Assembly: GCF_001434475.1 (NCBI RefSeq)
Contig: NZ_AZGF01000023.1
Coordinates: 2,596 to 37,181, forward strand
Direction of reading: 5' to 3'
DNA: 34,586 nucleotides
From: Paucilactobacillus suebicus DSM 5007 = KCTC 3549
GTDB lineage: Bacteria > Bacillota > Bacilli > Lactobacillales > Lactobacillaceae
Of this stretch, positions 15,998-24,893 are shown piece by piece. Made by a program: the position numbers and the translations under genes. Under the pieces are notes generated by a model, which searched no databases, was not told where the DNA came from, and was given only the letters and a program-made list of their open reading frames with translations. The number at the start of each line of letters is the position of its first letter. Position 1 is the first letter of the stretch.

Positions 15998-16690
15998 ATG
16001 GCTCTAAAAAGAGGTAAAAAATACCAAGACGCTGCAAAAAAAGTTGACGCAGATAAGCTCTACGCAATCAATGATGCAGTTAGTTTGGTAAAAGAAATTG
16101 ATTATGCTAAGTTTGATGCAACAATTGAAATTGCATTTAACTTAAATGTTGATACAAAGCAAGCTGACCAACAATTACGTGGTGCCGTTGTTTTACCAAA
16201 CGGTACTGGTAAGGAACAGACTGTTATTGTGTTCGCAAAGGGTGACAAAGCTAAGGATGCGCAAGCAGCAGGTGCCGACGTAGTTGGTGACGATGATTTA
16301 GTTGCTCGTATCCAAGATGGCTGGTTAGATTTTGATGTTGCTATTGCAACACCAGACATGATGGCTCAAGTTGGTCGTTTAGGTCGTGTGTTAGGACCTA
16401 AGGGCTTAATGCCAAACCCTAAGACTGGTACGGTTACCATGGATGTAACTAAGGCTGTTAACGAATCAAAGGCTGGGAAGGTTACATATCGGACCGACCG
16501 TGATGGTAACGTTCATGTTCCAGCTGGTAAGGTATCATTTGATGATAATAAATTAGTTGAAAACATTACTACAATCGAAGATATTGTTGCTAAGGCTCGT
16601 CCTGCATCAGTTCGTGGAACATACATCAAGCATGTTTCTGTTTCATCTACGTTTGGACCTAGTGTTAACGTTGATTTAGCATCGTTCTAA
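15998..16690 (+). CDS. rplA: 50S ribosomal protein L1
   Basis: A 230-residue two-domain protein of the mobile L1 stalk, and in other bacteria the translational repressor of its own operon. Clear L1 signatures include [21 protein letters not shown]-like sequence in the middle and [19 protein letters not shown] at the end. AAGGAGG lies 10 nt before the ATG. It is cotranscribed with rplK and separated by the structured 88-bp spacer. Confidence 0.97.
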   Translation: MALKRGKKYQDAAKKVDADKLYAINDAVSLVKEIDYAKFDATIEIAFNLNVDTKQADQQLRGAVVLPNGTGKEQTVIVFAKGDKAKDAQAAGADVVGDDDLVARIQDGWLDFDVAIATPDMMAQVGRLGRVLGPKGLMPNPKTGTVTMDVTKAVNESKAGKVTYRTDRDGNVHVPAGKVSFDDNKLVENITTIEDIVAKARPASVRGTYIKHVSVSSTFGPSVNVDLASF

Positions 16691-16692
16691 TC

Positions 16693-16720
16693 TTGACTTT
16701 CTCTGTCAGGTTGGTATAAT
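16693..16720 (+). promoter_or_regulatory. Promoter of rplJ-rplL
   Basis: TTGACT, 16 bp, then a perfect TATAAT preceded by TGG. Transcription would start near 16727. Confidence 0.85.
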
Positions 16721-16726
16721 AATGCA

Positions 16727-16834
16727 GTTGAATTAAATATTCACCTAAGACTCAGGTGGCGCAAGCCTCAATTATACCTGCCGAGGAAGTTAAATTTTTC
16801 TCTATGTCTGTAGGTGGACATAGGGATTTTTTTT
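16727..16834 (+). ncRNA. L10 leader (ribosomal protein L10/L12 autoregulatory RNA)
   Basis: The leader contains the conserved L10 features CCTAAGACTCAGGTGG, CGCAAGCCTCAAT and CCTGCCGAGGA. It ends in a terminator, as in the known Firmicutes L10 leader, where binding of the L10-L12 complex favours termination. Confidence 0.9.
16799..16834 (+). terminator. Terminator of the L10 leader
   Basis: A 10-bp stem (16799-16808 and 16817-16826, one G-T pair) with an 8-nt loop and eight T residues, between the leader and rplJ. Confidence 0.88.
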
Positions 16835-16871
16835 AAATCCTATCTTAGAATAATATAGGAGGTGTATATCT

Positions 16872-17378
16872 GTGAGTGAAACAACAGTTGCAAAAAAAGC
16901 TGAACTAGTTGCAGAAGTTGCTAAGCGTTTTGAAAATGCTGAATCAGTTGTTGTTGCTGATTATCGTGGTTTGACCGTTGAACAAGTGACTGAACTACGT
17001 GCGGAACTTCGTGAAGCAGGCGTTACAATGTCTGTTATTAAGAACAAGGTCTTAACTCGTGCTGCTGAATCAGCTGGTTATGGTGAAATGAATGACGTTT
17101 TCAATGGTCCTTCAGCTGTCGCATTTTCTGACGAAGATGCCATCGCACCAGCCAAGATCTTAAAGAAGTTTGCTGACAAGTACGATGCACTTGAAATCAA
17201 GGGTGGTTTCTTGGAAAAGAAAATCGCTGATGTTGATAAGATCAACGAATTCGCATCATTACCAAGTCGCGACGATTTACTATCAATGTTGTTATCAACA
17301 TTGCAAGCTCCTGTTCGGAACGTTGCTTATGCCATTAACGCAGTTATTGACAGCAAGAACGATGAACCTGCAGCATAA
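16872..17378 (+). CDS. rplJ: 50S ribosomal protein L10
   Basis: A 168-residue stalk base protein that binds 23S rRNA and anchors L7/L12 dimers through its C-terminal helix. The N-terminal domain contains [18 protein letters not shown] and [10 protein letters not shown]. The start is GTG, with AGGAGGTG upstream, giving MSETTVAKK. It sits after the L10 leader and 48 bp before rplL, forming the rplJL operon. Confidence 0.97.
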   Translation: MSETTVAKKAELVAEVAKRFENAESVVVADYRGLTVEQVTELRAELREAGVTMSVIKNKVLTRAAESAGYGEMNDVFNGPSAVAFSDEDAIAPAKILKKFADKYDALEIKGGFLEKKIADVDKINEFASLPSRDDLLSMLLSTLQAPVRNVAYAINAVIDSKNDEPAA

Positions 17379-17426
17379 TAATTTAATTACAATCTAGTTT
17401 CTAGATAAAATTTGGAGGAAAATAAA

Positions 17427-17795
17427 ATGGCTTTTGATAAAGATTCAATCATTGCTTCATTAAAAGAAGCTTCAATCTCAGACCTTAGCGACCTTGTTAA
17501 GGCAATCGAAGACGAATTCGATGTTTCAGCTGCTGCTCCAGTTGCAGCTGCAGGTGCTGCTGGTGGAGACGCCGGTGCAGCAAAGGATTCATTTACTGTT
17601 GAACTTACTGAAGTTGGTAGCGCTAAGGTTAAGGTTATCAAGGCAGTTCGTGAAATCACTGGTTTAGGTCTTAAGGATGCTAAGGGTCTCGTTGACGATG
17701 CACCTTCAGCTATCAAGGAAGACGCTAAAGAAGACGAAGCAAACGACATCAAGGCAAAACTTGAAGAAGTCGGTGCTAGCGTTACTCTTAAGTAA
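17427..17795 (+). CDS. rplL: 50S ribosomal protein L7/L12
   Basis: A 122-residue stalk protein that recruits translational GTPases. An N-terminal dimerisation helix ([19 protein letters not shown]) is followed by an Ala/Gly-rich hinge from about residue 37 and the C-terminal domain with [24 protein letters not shown] lies before the ATG at 17427; an upstream in-frame start overlaps that ribosome site. Unlike in Bacillus, rpoB does not follow: a terminator and a divergent locus come next. Confidence 0.97.
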   Translation: MAFDKDSIIASLKEASISDLSDLVKAIEDEFDVSAAAPVAAAGAAGGDAGAAKDSFTVELTEVGSAKVKVIKAVREITGLGLKDAKGLVDDAPSAIKEDAKEDEANDIKAKLEEVGASVTLK

Positions 17796-17834
17796 TAAAA
17801 GATTTAATTTTCAGAGGTTAATAAATCATCTGAT

Positions 17835-17868
17835 AAAAAAACTGCCAATGCAAATTGGCAGTTTTTTT
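17835..17868. terminator. Terminator after rplL
   Basis: ACTGCCAAT (17841-17849) pairs perfectly with 17854-17862, with A and T tracts outside. It can serve both convergent genes. Confidence 0.9.
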
Positions 17869-17927
17869 GTGCTCAAATAATTTGGGTTAAATAGCTATAT
17901 TAACTACAATGTCGATTACATTTTCAC

Positions 17928-18581
17928 TTAGTAAACAACACTAGGGGCGTCTTTAGTACTTGGATCTGATATTCCAATTGTTTCATTTTCATACAATGAG
18001 GGGTTAGCTATGATTGTTAAAATTGCATCGGCCATACTCTTTCTTGAACCGGATCCACCAGCGAACTTAGTTCCTTGCTCTGTGATGCTATACTGCACTT
18101 GATCTCTATCATTTAACCAGCCAAAACGCAGGGTTGTGTATATTAATGACGAACTTTTTAATAATTCATCTGCTTGCCGCATGGGCTTTAAAGCGCTACT
18201 TAATGTTTGCTGATTCCATGAATGAAATGCTGGATTGGGTTCTTCACCGTAAATGCCAATTGAACTTGCGGCTAATATCCGGTTAACATTCTGTTTCTTC
18301 ATTGCACTGATGACTGTTTTTGTAATTGTATTATTTGAGTCTGTGTCAACAGTTGCTAGTAAAACAAGTTGTTGATTGTTTAATGCTTGTTGTAATGCAG
18401 CTTGATCACTGATATTTCCTTCTATCAATGAAACTCGAGGATTATTGCTTAGCTCGTTAAGTCGGGCTTTATCACGAAGAAACAGAGTTAAATTAACATT
18501 GCTAAATTCGTCCTCAGATAAAATTCTATTTTCTATAATTTTAGCAATTTGACCATTGGCTCCTAAGATTAAGAGATTCAT
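17928..18581 (-). CDS. NAD(P)-binding SDR-like / NmrA-like protein
   Basis: A 217-residue single Rossmann-domain protein. It begins MNLLILGANGQIAK with the GxxGxxA dinucleotide motif of atypical SDRs. LLATVDTD and an AASSIGIYG segment follow, with a proximal Tyr in IYG but no clear YxxxK pair, so a sensor or flavin-type reductase is as likely as a dehydrogenase. GGAGGT precedes the ATG. It is divergent from the UvrA2 gene, with a shared 276-bp control region. The substrate is unknown. Confidence 0.75.
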   Translation of the reverse strand: MNLLILGANGQIAKIIENRILSEDEFSNVNLTLFLRDKARLNELSNNPRVSLIEGNISDQAALQQALNNQQLVLLATVDTDSNNTITKTVISAMKKQNVNRILAASSIGIYGEEPNPAFHSWNQQTLSSALKPMRQADELLKSSSLIYTTLRFGWLNDRDQVQYSITEQGTKFAGGSGSRKSMADAILTIIANPSLYENETIGISDPSTKDAPSVVY

Positions 18582-18690
18582 TCTATTACCTCCAGATATA
18601 TTATTATTTTAAAGCTAGTGTATTCTCTAAAAGAATAAACAGCAATATCGACACATAACAATACTTAAAAAATTATTGATCTTAATCTGA

Positions 18691-18699
18691 TTTATACCA
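18691..18699 (-). promoter_or_regulatory. Candidate extended -10 element for the SDR-like gene
   Basis: On the minus strand TGG precedes TATAAA, directly next to the 14-bp palindrome. No good -35 is seen. Confidence 0.35.
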
Positions 18700-18712
18700 C
18701 TTACGAGTAAGT
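18699..18712. promoter_or_regulatory. Palindromic operator candidate in the SDR/UvrA2 divergent region
   Basis: ACTTAC-GA-GTAAGT is a 14-bp perfect inverted repeat touching the candidate -10 of the SDR-like gene. TetR-, MarR- or HxlR-type regulators use sites of this size and symmetry. No regulator gene is adjacent. Confidence 0.5.
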
Positions 18713-18759
18713 CACGATAACCAGCACCATGTTATTATATAGATGACAGAGCGTAATAT

Positions 18760-18788
18760 TTAACTTTTTAAAATATCCATGGTATGAT
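18760..18788 (+). promoter_or_regulatory. Promoter of the UvrA2-like gene
   Basis: TTAACT, 17 bp, then TATGAT preceded by TGG. It lies 69 bp before the ATG. Confidence 0.6.
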
Positions 18789-18857
18789 GTTAATTCGCTG
18801 TTTTTAATACGAGACATGATGTGTATTGCAGTCAATTTATGACAGGAGGACGGGAGT

Positions 18858-21131
18858 ATGCCAGATATATTTGCTAGGGGATCAATTAATATTCATGGTG
18901 CACGTGAAAACAATCTTAAAGATATTAACTTAGAGATACCTAAACACCAGACAACTGTATTTGCTGGATTGTCAGGAGCAGGTAAATCTTCATTAGTATT
19001 TGATACGTTAGCGGCTGTCTCACGTCGAGAATTAAATGAAACATTTCCAAGTTTTACACAACAGTATCTACCTAAATTTGGTCAACCTGATTTCGACAAT
19101 ATTGAACATTTACCTGTGGCAATTGTTGTTGAACAAAAGCCCATTGGTAGAAATTCTAGATCGACGCTTGCCACATATACTGGAATATACTCAGTTCTAA
19201 GATTGATGTTTTCAAGAATTGGTAAACCGTGGGTCGGATATTCGGAGTGGTTTTCGTTTAATTTACCTCAAGGAATGTGTCCGGAATGTCAGGGATTAGG
19301 GTTTATTGACGATATTGATGAGACTAAACTGATTGATCCTGAAAAATCGCTCAATGAAGGTGCAATGACATTTGCCGGATTTCAACCGGGTACGTGGCGC
19401 TGGAATGAATATGGCCATAGCGGCCTATTTGACTTGGATAAAAAAATTAAAGATTATTCTGAAGAAGAATATGACATGTTCATGCACGCACCACGGCAAA
19501 AATTAAAAAATCCACCTGAGGAGTGGGGAAGAACTGCTTTATATGAAGGCCTTGTGCCAAGAATGATGAGGTCTGTTGTTCATAGTGCGTCTGGTCGTCA
19601 TCATCAAGCTGCACTTGCAGAAATTGTTACTAGAAAACCGTGTCCAGTTTGTCATGGTACACGATTAAATCAAGATGCATTGAAGGGTAAGATTGAAGGC
19701 AGAAATATTGCCGAAGTTTGCTCAATGGATTTGGTTAACGTCCAATCATTTTTAAATAGCGTTTCAGATCCATTGGCAAAGACGATGGTGCGTGAACTGC
19801 AAAGTAAAATTCAAGCATTAATCGATATTGGACTTGGCTATTTATCATTGGATCGCGGTACTGATACACTATCTGGCGGTGAAGCACAACGAATAAAAAT
19901 TGCTAAATATTTAACTAGTTCATTATCTGACTTAGTCTATATTTTAGATGAACCGAGTGTGGGGCTCCATCCACATGACATTCAGTTGATTACTAGGTCG
20001 CTAAATGAATTAAAGAAACATGGCAACACAATTGTGCTGGTTGATCATAACCCCGCCATCATTAGAATGGCCGACTATATCGTTGAAATTGGTCCCAAAG
20101 CCGGGCAAGGTGGTGGTCAAGTAACTTTTACTGGTACTTATAATGAACTGATAAAGTCGGATACTATTACCGGTAAGATGTTGAGACAACCAACCCACTT
20201 TAGAAAAACTCGTCAATCGAGTTCGTGGTTGCAGGTTCAGCACGTGACATCTCATAATTTGAAGAATGTCAGTGCCAGAATTCCTCAGGGGGTTATGACA
20301 GTGATTTCTGGGCCGGCCGGTTCTGGTAAAAGTACACTTGTCAATGCGGTTAAACAGAAGGTGACCGATCAAGATTATATTGATTTAAGCCAGGATGCTG
20401 TTGGAATTAATATTAGATCGACACCAGCAACTTACTTAAATATTTTGAATCCACTACGAAAATTGTTTGCTAATGCTAACAATACCTCCACTCAACTGTT
20501 CAGTTATAATGGTAAGGGTGCTTGCCCAAGATGTAAGGGTAAGGGGGTCACTATTACAGAAATGGCGTTTATGGATCCCGTCATTCAAGTTTGCGAACTA
20601 TGTGGTGGTAAACGATATAGTCGAGAGGCACTTCAGTACAAGTATCATGGTAAGAATATCGCTCAAGTGCTTAACATGTCCATTAGTGAAACACTAGAAT
20701 TTTTTAAGGATGTTCCTACAATCTATAAAAAAGTTAGTCTTTTAGATCAAGTTGGACTAGGTTATTTGAATCTTAGTCAAGCAATGACTACTTTATCAGG
20801 TGGAGAAGTTCAACGTGTTAAGCTGGCCATGGAGTTGGATCACACAGGTAGTATTTACTTTTTGGATGAGCCAACAACCGGACTACATCTTAACGATACA
20901 CAGAGGTTAATCGAGCTATTTGAAGGCCTAGTTGATAAGGGAAATACGTTAATTTTAATTGAACATAATTTATCATTAATTAGTCAGGCTGATTGGTTAA
21001 TTGATATGGGGCCAGATGCTGGTAAGTACGGTGGACAGGTTTGTTTTGAAGGAACTCCAGCTGATAGTATTTCAGATGATGGTTCTAGAACCGGAATGGC
21101 ATTGAAAAGACAGTTAGAATTGCACGGATAA
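18858..21131 (+). CDS. Class II UvrA-like ABC ATPase (UvrA2)
   Basis: A DNA-binding ABC protein of 757 residues with two ATPase halves. Walker A motifs are GLSGAGKSS (from about 36) and GPAGSGKST (from about 485); signatures LSGGEAQR (near 337) and LSGGEVQR (near 646). Zinc modules are CPECQG/CPVCHG in the first half and CPRCKG/CELCGG in the second. Canonical UvrA is about 940 residues; this short form fits class II, which lacks the UvrB-interaction domain. Relatives protect against DNA-intercalating drugs (for example DrrC) or act in damage tolerance. An AGGAGG site precedes the ATG. It has its own promoter and a strong terminator. Confidence 0.9.
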   Translation: MPDIFARGSINIHGARENNLKDINLEIPKHQTTVFAGLSGAGKSSLVFDTLAAVSRRELNETFPSFTQQYLPKFGQPDFDNIEHLPVAIVVEQKPIGRNSRSTLATYTGIYSVLRLMFSRIGKPWVGYSEWFSFNLPQGMCPECQGLGFIDDIDETKLIDPEKSLNEGAMTFAGFQPGTWRWNEYGHSGLFDLDKKIKDYSEEEYDMFMHAPRQKLKNPPEEWGRTALYEGLVPRMMRSVVHSASGRHHQAALAEIVTRKPCPVCHGTRLNQDALKGKIEGRNIAEVCSMDLVNVQSFLNSVSDPLAKTMVRELQSKIQALIDIGLGYLSLDRGTDTLSGGEAQRIKIAKYLTSSLSDLVYILDEPSVGLHPHDIQLITRSLNELKKHGNTIVLVDHNPAIIRMADYIVEIGPKAGQGGGQVTFTGTYNELIKSDTITGKMLRQPTHFRKTRQSSSWLQVQHVTSHNLKNVSARIPQGVMTVISGPAGSGKSTLVNAVKQKVTDQDYIDLSQDAVGINIRSTPATYLNILNPLRKLFANANNTSTQLFSYNGKGACPRCKGKGVTITEMAFMDPVIQVCELCGGKRYSREALQYKYHGKNIAQVLNMSISETLEFFKDVPTIYKKVSLLDQVGLGYLNLSQAMTTLSGGEVQRVKLAMELDHTGSIYFLDEPTTGLHLNDTQRLIELFEGLVDKGNTLILIEHNLSLISQADWLIDMGPDAGKYGGQVCFEGTPADSISDDGSRTGMALKRQLELHG

Positions 21132-21151
21132 AACTTAAATTAACGGTACAA

Positions 21152-21187
21152 AAAAAGACCGGAATTGATTATAATTCCGGTCTTTTT
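21152..21187. terminator. Bidirectional terminator between the UvrA2-like gene and nrdF
   Basis: A perfect 15-bp stem including the A/T ends (21152-21166, 21173-21187) with a 6-nt loop between convergent genes. Confidence 0.93.
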
Positions 21188-21197
21188 GAATATCAAA

Positions 21198-22172
21198 TTA
21201 TTTTTCAGATTCGCCAATGTCGTAATCGCTGTCTTGCATTGCTTCAACTTGACCAAGACGATATCCATTACCAACCTGTGAGAAGAAGTCATGATTTGCT
21301 GTCGATGTTGAAATACCATTCATGACGATTGGGTTAACGTCAGCAGAAGTGTCTGGGAACAGTGGATCCTGACCAAGGTTCATCAACGCTTTATTAGCGT
21401 TATAACGGATGAACGTTAATACTTCTTCAGTCCAACCAACTTGATCATAAAGAATATGGGTATATTTCTCTTCGTTATCATAGAGCTCATACAAAAAGTT
21501 GTACATCCAGTCTTTCATATCTTGTTGTTTCTTTTCGCTTAATTGTTTCATACCAACTTGGAATTTATAACCAATGTAAGTTCCATGCACTGATTCATCA
21601 CGCAAAATCAATTTAATGATTTCAGCGACATTGTTCAATTTATTGTGTCCAAGGTAATAGAGTGGTGTGAAGAAACCAGAGTAAAATAGGAATGTTTCAA
21701 GGAAAACGTTAGCCACTTTTTTCTTCAATGGATCTAGTTCGTTATCCATGTACATACCAGCAATTTTGATTGCCTTATTTTGAAGAAATTCTTCTGAATC
21801 TGACCAGTTAAATATTTCGTCAATTTCATCTGGAGTGTTTAATGTTGAAAAAATTGTTGAATAACTCTTGGCATGGACAGATTCCATGAACTGGATATTG
21901 TTTAGAACAGCAGTTTCGTGTTGAGTTTGCACATCTTTACGCAGAGCGGCCATTCCTTGTTCTGATTGAACAGTATCCAGCAGGGTCAAACCACCAAAAA
22001 CGTGGCCGACCAACCATTGATGATCAGTATCTAAAGTTCTCCAATCGCCAAGATCGTTTGAAACAGGAATTCGAGTATCTAACCAGAACTGTTCCGTTAA
22101 TTTTTCCCAGGTTGCTTTATCAATCGCATCGGAAACCTGATTCCAATTGATTGCTTTATAATTTTTTGCCAT
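21198..22172 (-). CDS. nrdF: Class Ib ribonucleotide reductase, beta subunit
   Basis: Holds the dimetal-tyrosyl radical that starts ribonucleotide reduction. The ligands line up with NrdF: Asp66, Glu97, His100, Glu159, Glu193 and His196, and the radical Tyr104 sits in ESVHAKSYS. The length of 324 residues is typical. It is the last gene of the nrdHEF operon, 22 bp after nrdE. Class Ib enzymes usually use manganese with the flavodoxin NrdI, and no nrdI is present here. Confidence 0.96.
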   Translation of the reverse strand: MAKNYKAINWNQVSDAIDKATWEKLTEQFWLDTRIPVSNDLGDWRTLDTDHQWLVGHVFGGLTLLDTVQSEQGMAALRKDVQTQHETAVLNNIQFMESVHAKSYSTIFSTLNTPDEIDEIFNWSDSEEFLQNKAIKIAGMYMDNELDPLKKKVANVFLETFLFYSGFFTPLYYLGHNKLNNVAEIIKLILRDESVHGTYIGYKFQVGMKQLSEKKQQDMKDWMYNFLYELYDNEEKYTHILYDQVGWTEEVLTFIRYNANKALMNLGQDPLFPDTSADVNPIVMNGISTSTANHDFFSQVGNGYRLGQVEAMQDSDYDIGESEK

Positions 22173-22194
22173 TGTTAAATTCCTCTCCTAATAA

Positions 22195-24369
22195 CTAGAT
22201 GACGCAACTTTCACATTGGTTGGCACCAATTTCATCTTGATCATCGGTAAATGTACGGATGTAGTAGATTGACTTAATACCTTTATTATACGCATAGTGG
22301 CGCAAAATGTTTAAGTCACGAGTAGTCATCTTGTCGGTTCTGCCATCTTTCCATTCATAAATACCAGCTGGAATGGTTGAACGCATGAAGAGGGTCAAAC
22401 TAAGTGATTGATCAACGTGGACTTGCGCCGCAGCGTAGATGTCGATAACCTTACGCATGTCCATGTCGTATGCTGATTTGTAGTATGGCATCGTGTCATT
22501 AGACAGATAAGGAGCTGGATAGTAGATTTTACCGATTTTCTTTTCTTGCCGTTCTTCAACACGATTGATGATTGGGTGAAGACTTGCAGTTGTGTCATTG
22601 ATGTACGAAATTGAGCCATTTGGTGCAACTGCGAGACGGTTTTGGTGGTACAGACCATCTTTCATAACATCATCACGTAATTGTTGCCAATCAGCTTCAG
22701 AAGGAATGAAAATGCCATCGAACAAATCTTTAACTTTGTCTAATTGAGGGCCAAAGTCCGTGTTCAAGTACTTATCGAAATACTTGCCGTTAGCATAGTC
22801 ACTCTTATCAAAGTTATGGAAGGTCTCCTTACGTTCACGGGCAATTTCATTTGAGGCCTTAAGTGACCAGTAGTTCAGTAACATGAAGTAAACACTGGTA
22901 AATTCGATTGATTCCTTTGAGCCATATTCCATGTGGTTTTTAGCAAAGTAGCTGTGGAGTCCCATGGCACCGAGACCGATTGAATGAGCTAAGTGGTTAC
23001 CATGTTGGATGGTTGGCACAACATCAATATTTGAACTATCGGTAACATAGGTTAAAGCACGAACCATTGCTTCAACTGAGTGACCAAAATCTGGGGATGC
23101 CATCAAGTTAACGATATTAGTTGAACCGAGGTTACAACTAACATCAGTACCCATCTTGACGTAATTTTGTCCATTATCAACTGTACCAGGTATCTGAACC
23201 TGCATAATCTCTGAACAGAGGTTACTCATGACAATTTTGCCATCAATTGGGTTTGCACGATTAGCAGTGTCAACGTTCACGATATATGGGTAACCAGATT
23301 CTTGTTGTAATTTACTGATTTCATCCTCTAATTCACGCGCATTGACCTTTGTCTTTTTGATTTTATCATTATTTACTAAGTTATCATACTCTGCTGTGAT
23401 GTCGACGTATGAGAATGGTTCCCCATATTCGCGTTCCACATCATATGGACTGAAGAGATACATATCTTCGTCGTTCTTTGTTAATTCGTAGAATTTATCG
23501 GGCACCGTGACACCTAACGATAAGGTCTTAAGACGGATTTTTTCATCGGCGTTTTCCTTTTTAGCAGCCAGGAACTGAATAATATCAGGATGGAAGACGC
23601 TAAGGTACACTACCCCAGCACCTTGACGCTGACCTAATTGATTGGAGTATGAGAAGCTGTCTTCCAATAATTTCATAACAGGAACGACACCACTAGCAGC
23701 TCCCTCAATGCCCTTAATAGGTGCGCCTGCTTCACGCAAGTTACTAAGGTTGATACCAACCCCGCCACCGATTCTTGATAATTGAAGAGCAGAATTAATT
23801 GTTCGGCCGATAGTATTCATATCATCAGTCGACTGAATTAGAAAGCAACTAACAAGTTCGCCACGGCGCTTACGACCTGCATTTAAAAATGAAGGCGTAG
23901 CGGGTTGATATCGTTGATGAATGATTTCATCTGCTAAATCAAGCGCTAACTGTTCGTTACCATTAGCAAAGTACAATGCATTTAGAGCAACGCGATCAAT
24001 GAAGTTTTCAAGGTAGTACTCATTGTCGTTTGTCTTTAAAGCATATTGTGCATAAAACTTATATGCAGCCATGAATGACTTAAAGTGAAAATCTTGTTCT
24101 CTTAAGTAGTCATATAGTTTTTCAATAAAGCTAAAGTTGTACAACTTGATTAGATCTTCGTCTACGTAATCGTTGGCAATTAGAAAGTCAAAACGATCTT
24201 TTAATGAATCAAATGCCTTAGTATTTGGTCGTACGTTTTCTTTAATGAACGCTGCCAGTGCTTCTTGATCTTTGTTTAATGGAATTTGGTTATCAACGGG
24301 GATGTTGATTTCATTGTTCAAATTATAATATGTTACGTCCCCTAAATCTTTTAACGACAAATCATTCAC
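22195..24369 (-). CDS. nrdE: Class Ib ribonucleotide reductase, alpha (catalytic) subunit
   Basis: Reduces ribonucleoside diphosphates to deoxy forms. Active-site residues are visible: Cys175 (VSCFLIQS) and Cys412 (SCNLGS) as the redox pair, the thiyl Cys385 within N-L-C-S-E, and a C-terminal CESC pair that passes electrons from NrdH. There is no N-terminal ATP cone, as usual for class Ib. The 724-residue length is typical. The start is GTG with only a weak ribosome site, so translation may depend on the upstream nrdH message. Confidence 0.96.
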   Translation of the reverse strand: MNDLSLKDLGDVTYYNLNNEINIPVDNQIPLNKDQEALAAFIKENVRPNTKAFDSLKDRFDFLIANDYVDEDLIKLYNFSFIEKLYDYLREQDFHFKSFMAAYKFYAQYALKTNDNEYYLENFIDRVALNALYFANGNEQLALDLADEIIHQRYQPATPSFLNAGRKRRGELVSCFLIQSTDDMNTIGRTINSALQLSRIGGGVGINLSNLREAGAPIKGIEGAASGVVPVMKLLEDSFSYSNQLGQRQGAGVVYLSVFHPDIIQFLAAKKENADEKIRLKTLSLGVTVPDKFYELTKNDEDMYLFSPYDVEREYGEPFSYVDITAEYDNLVNNDKIKKTKVNARELEDEISKLQQESGYPYIVNVDTANRANPIDGKIVMSNLCSEIMQVQIPGTVDNGQNYVKMGTDVSCNLGSTNIVNLMASPDFGHSVEAMVRALTYVTDSSNIDVVPTIQHGNHLAHSIGLGAMGLHSYFAKNHMEYGSKESIEFTSVYFMLLNYWSLKASNEIARERKETFHNFDKSDYANGKYFDKYLNTDFGPQLDKVKDLFDGIFIPSEADWQQLRDDVMKDGLYHQNRLAVAPNGSISYINDTTASLHPIINRVEERQEKKIGKIYYPAPYLSNDTMPYYKSAYDMDMRKVIDIYAAAQVHVDQSLSLTLFMRSTIPAGIYEWKDGRTDKMTTRDLNILRHYAYNKGIKSIYYIRTFTDDQDEIGANQCESCVI

Positions 24370-24405
24370 TCACTTTCTTATTTTCATGTTTGATTGCAAA
24401 ATAAA

Positions 24406-24434
24406 GACCGAGCACAAATTACTTTGGCTCGGCC
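24406..24434 (-). terminator. Hairpin between nrdH and nrdE, possible partial terminator
   Basis: CCGAGC (24408-24413) pairs with GCTCGG (24427-24432). On the minus strand it is followed by TCTTTATTTT. The 6-bp core is short, so it may thin transcription between nrdH and nrdE rather than stop it. Confidence 0.4.
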
Positions 24435-24447
24435 TCGTGTTGAGCAA

Positions 24448-24672
24448 TTAAATGGCTAATTGCTTTAACTGATCAGGTCTAAAACCTGAAAAAGTCTTAC
24501 CATTAGCTAATTTAACAACTGGAGTTGCGAGAAAGCCTTCTTGCTTTAACCCGTCGATGTATTGTGGTTGTTCATCAATATTATGTTCGATGAAGTCTAC
24601 ATGATGCTCAGCTAAGAAGCGCTTTGTCATTTTACACTGTACACAATTGTTCTTTGAAAATACTGTTACCAT
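24448..24672 (-). CDS. nrdH: Glutaredoxin-like protein NrdH
   Basis: The 74-residue thioredoxin-fold electron donor for class Ib ribonucleotide reductase. The redox pair is Cys10-V-Q-Cys13, followed by KMTKRFL. The C-terminal ATPVV and FSGFRPDQL segments are the NrdH glutathione-independent type. An in-frame GTG at 24681 lies inside the AAGGTGA ribosome site, so the ATG at 24672 is chosen. It is first in the nrdHEF operon under two NrdR boxes. Confidence 0.94.
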   Translation of the reverse strand: MVTVFSKNNCVQCKMTKRFLAEHHVDFIEHNIDEQPQYIDGLKQEGFLATPVVKLANGKTFSGFRPDQLKQLAI

Positions 24673-24752
24673 TCTATTCACCTTCGTTACTGAAATTCTC
24701 TTATTGATTGATTACTAGTATACAGCGATAAATAAAAAAATCAATGCCAACG

Positions 24753-24768
24753 CCACTATATATTGTGG
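24753..24768. promoter_or_regulatory. NrdR box 1
   Basis: CCACTATATATTGTGG matches the NrdR consensus (ACACTATATATAGTGT-like). It covers the -10 of the nrdHEF promoter. Confidence 0.85.
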
Positions 24769-24785
24769 TGTAATTTAGCATTGAA
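24757..24785 (-). promoter_or_regulatory. nrdH: Promoter of nrdHEF
   Basis: On the minus strand TTCAAT, 17 bp, then TATATA. The -10 lies within NrdR box 1, and box 2 touches the -35, so repressor binding would block polymerase. Confidence 0.65.
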
Positions 24786-24800
24786 TACTATATCTTGTGT
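24785..24800. promoter_or_regulatory. NrdR box 2
   Basis: ATACTATATCTTGTGT, centred 32 bp from box 1, about three helical turns. That is the usual tandem spacing for the NrdR repressor. Confidence 0.83.
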
Positions 24801-24893
24801 TATATCGGCATTTTGTAATTGCCAAGTTTTTTTATTTTTTTTTAATCAATAATACGATATGATGTACATACTAGGAAATGGAGATTTAATAAG

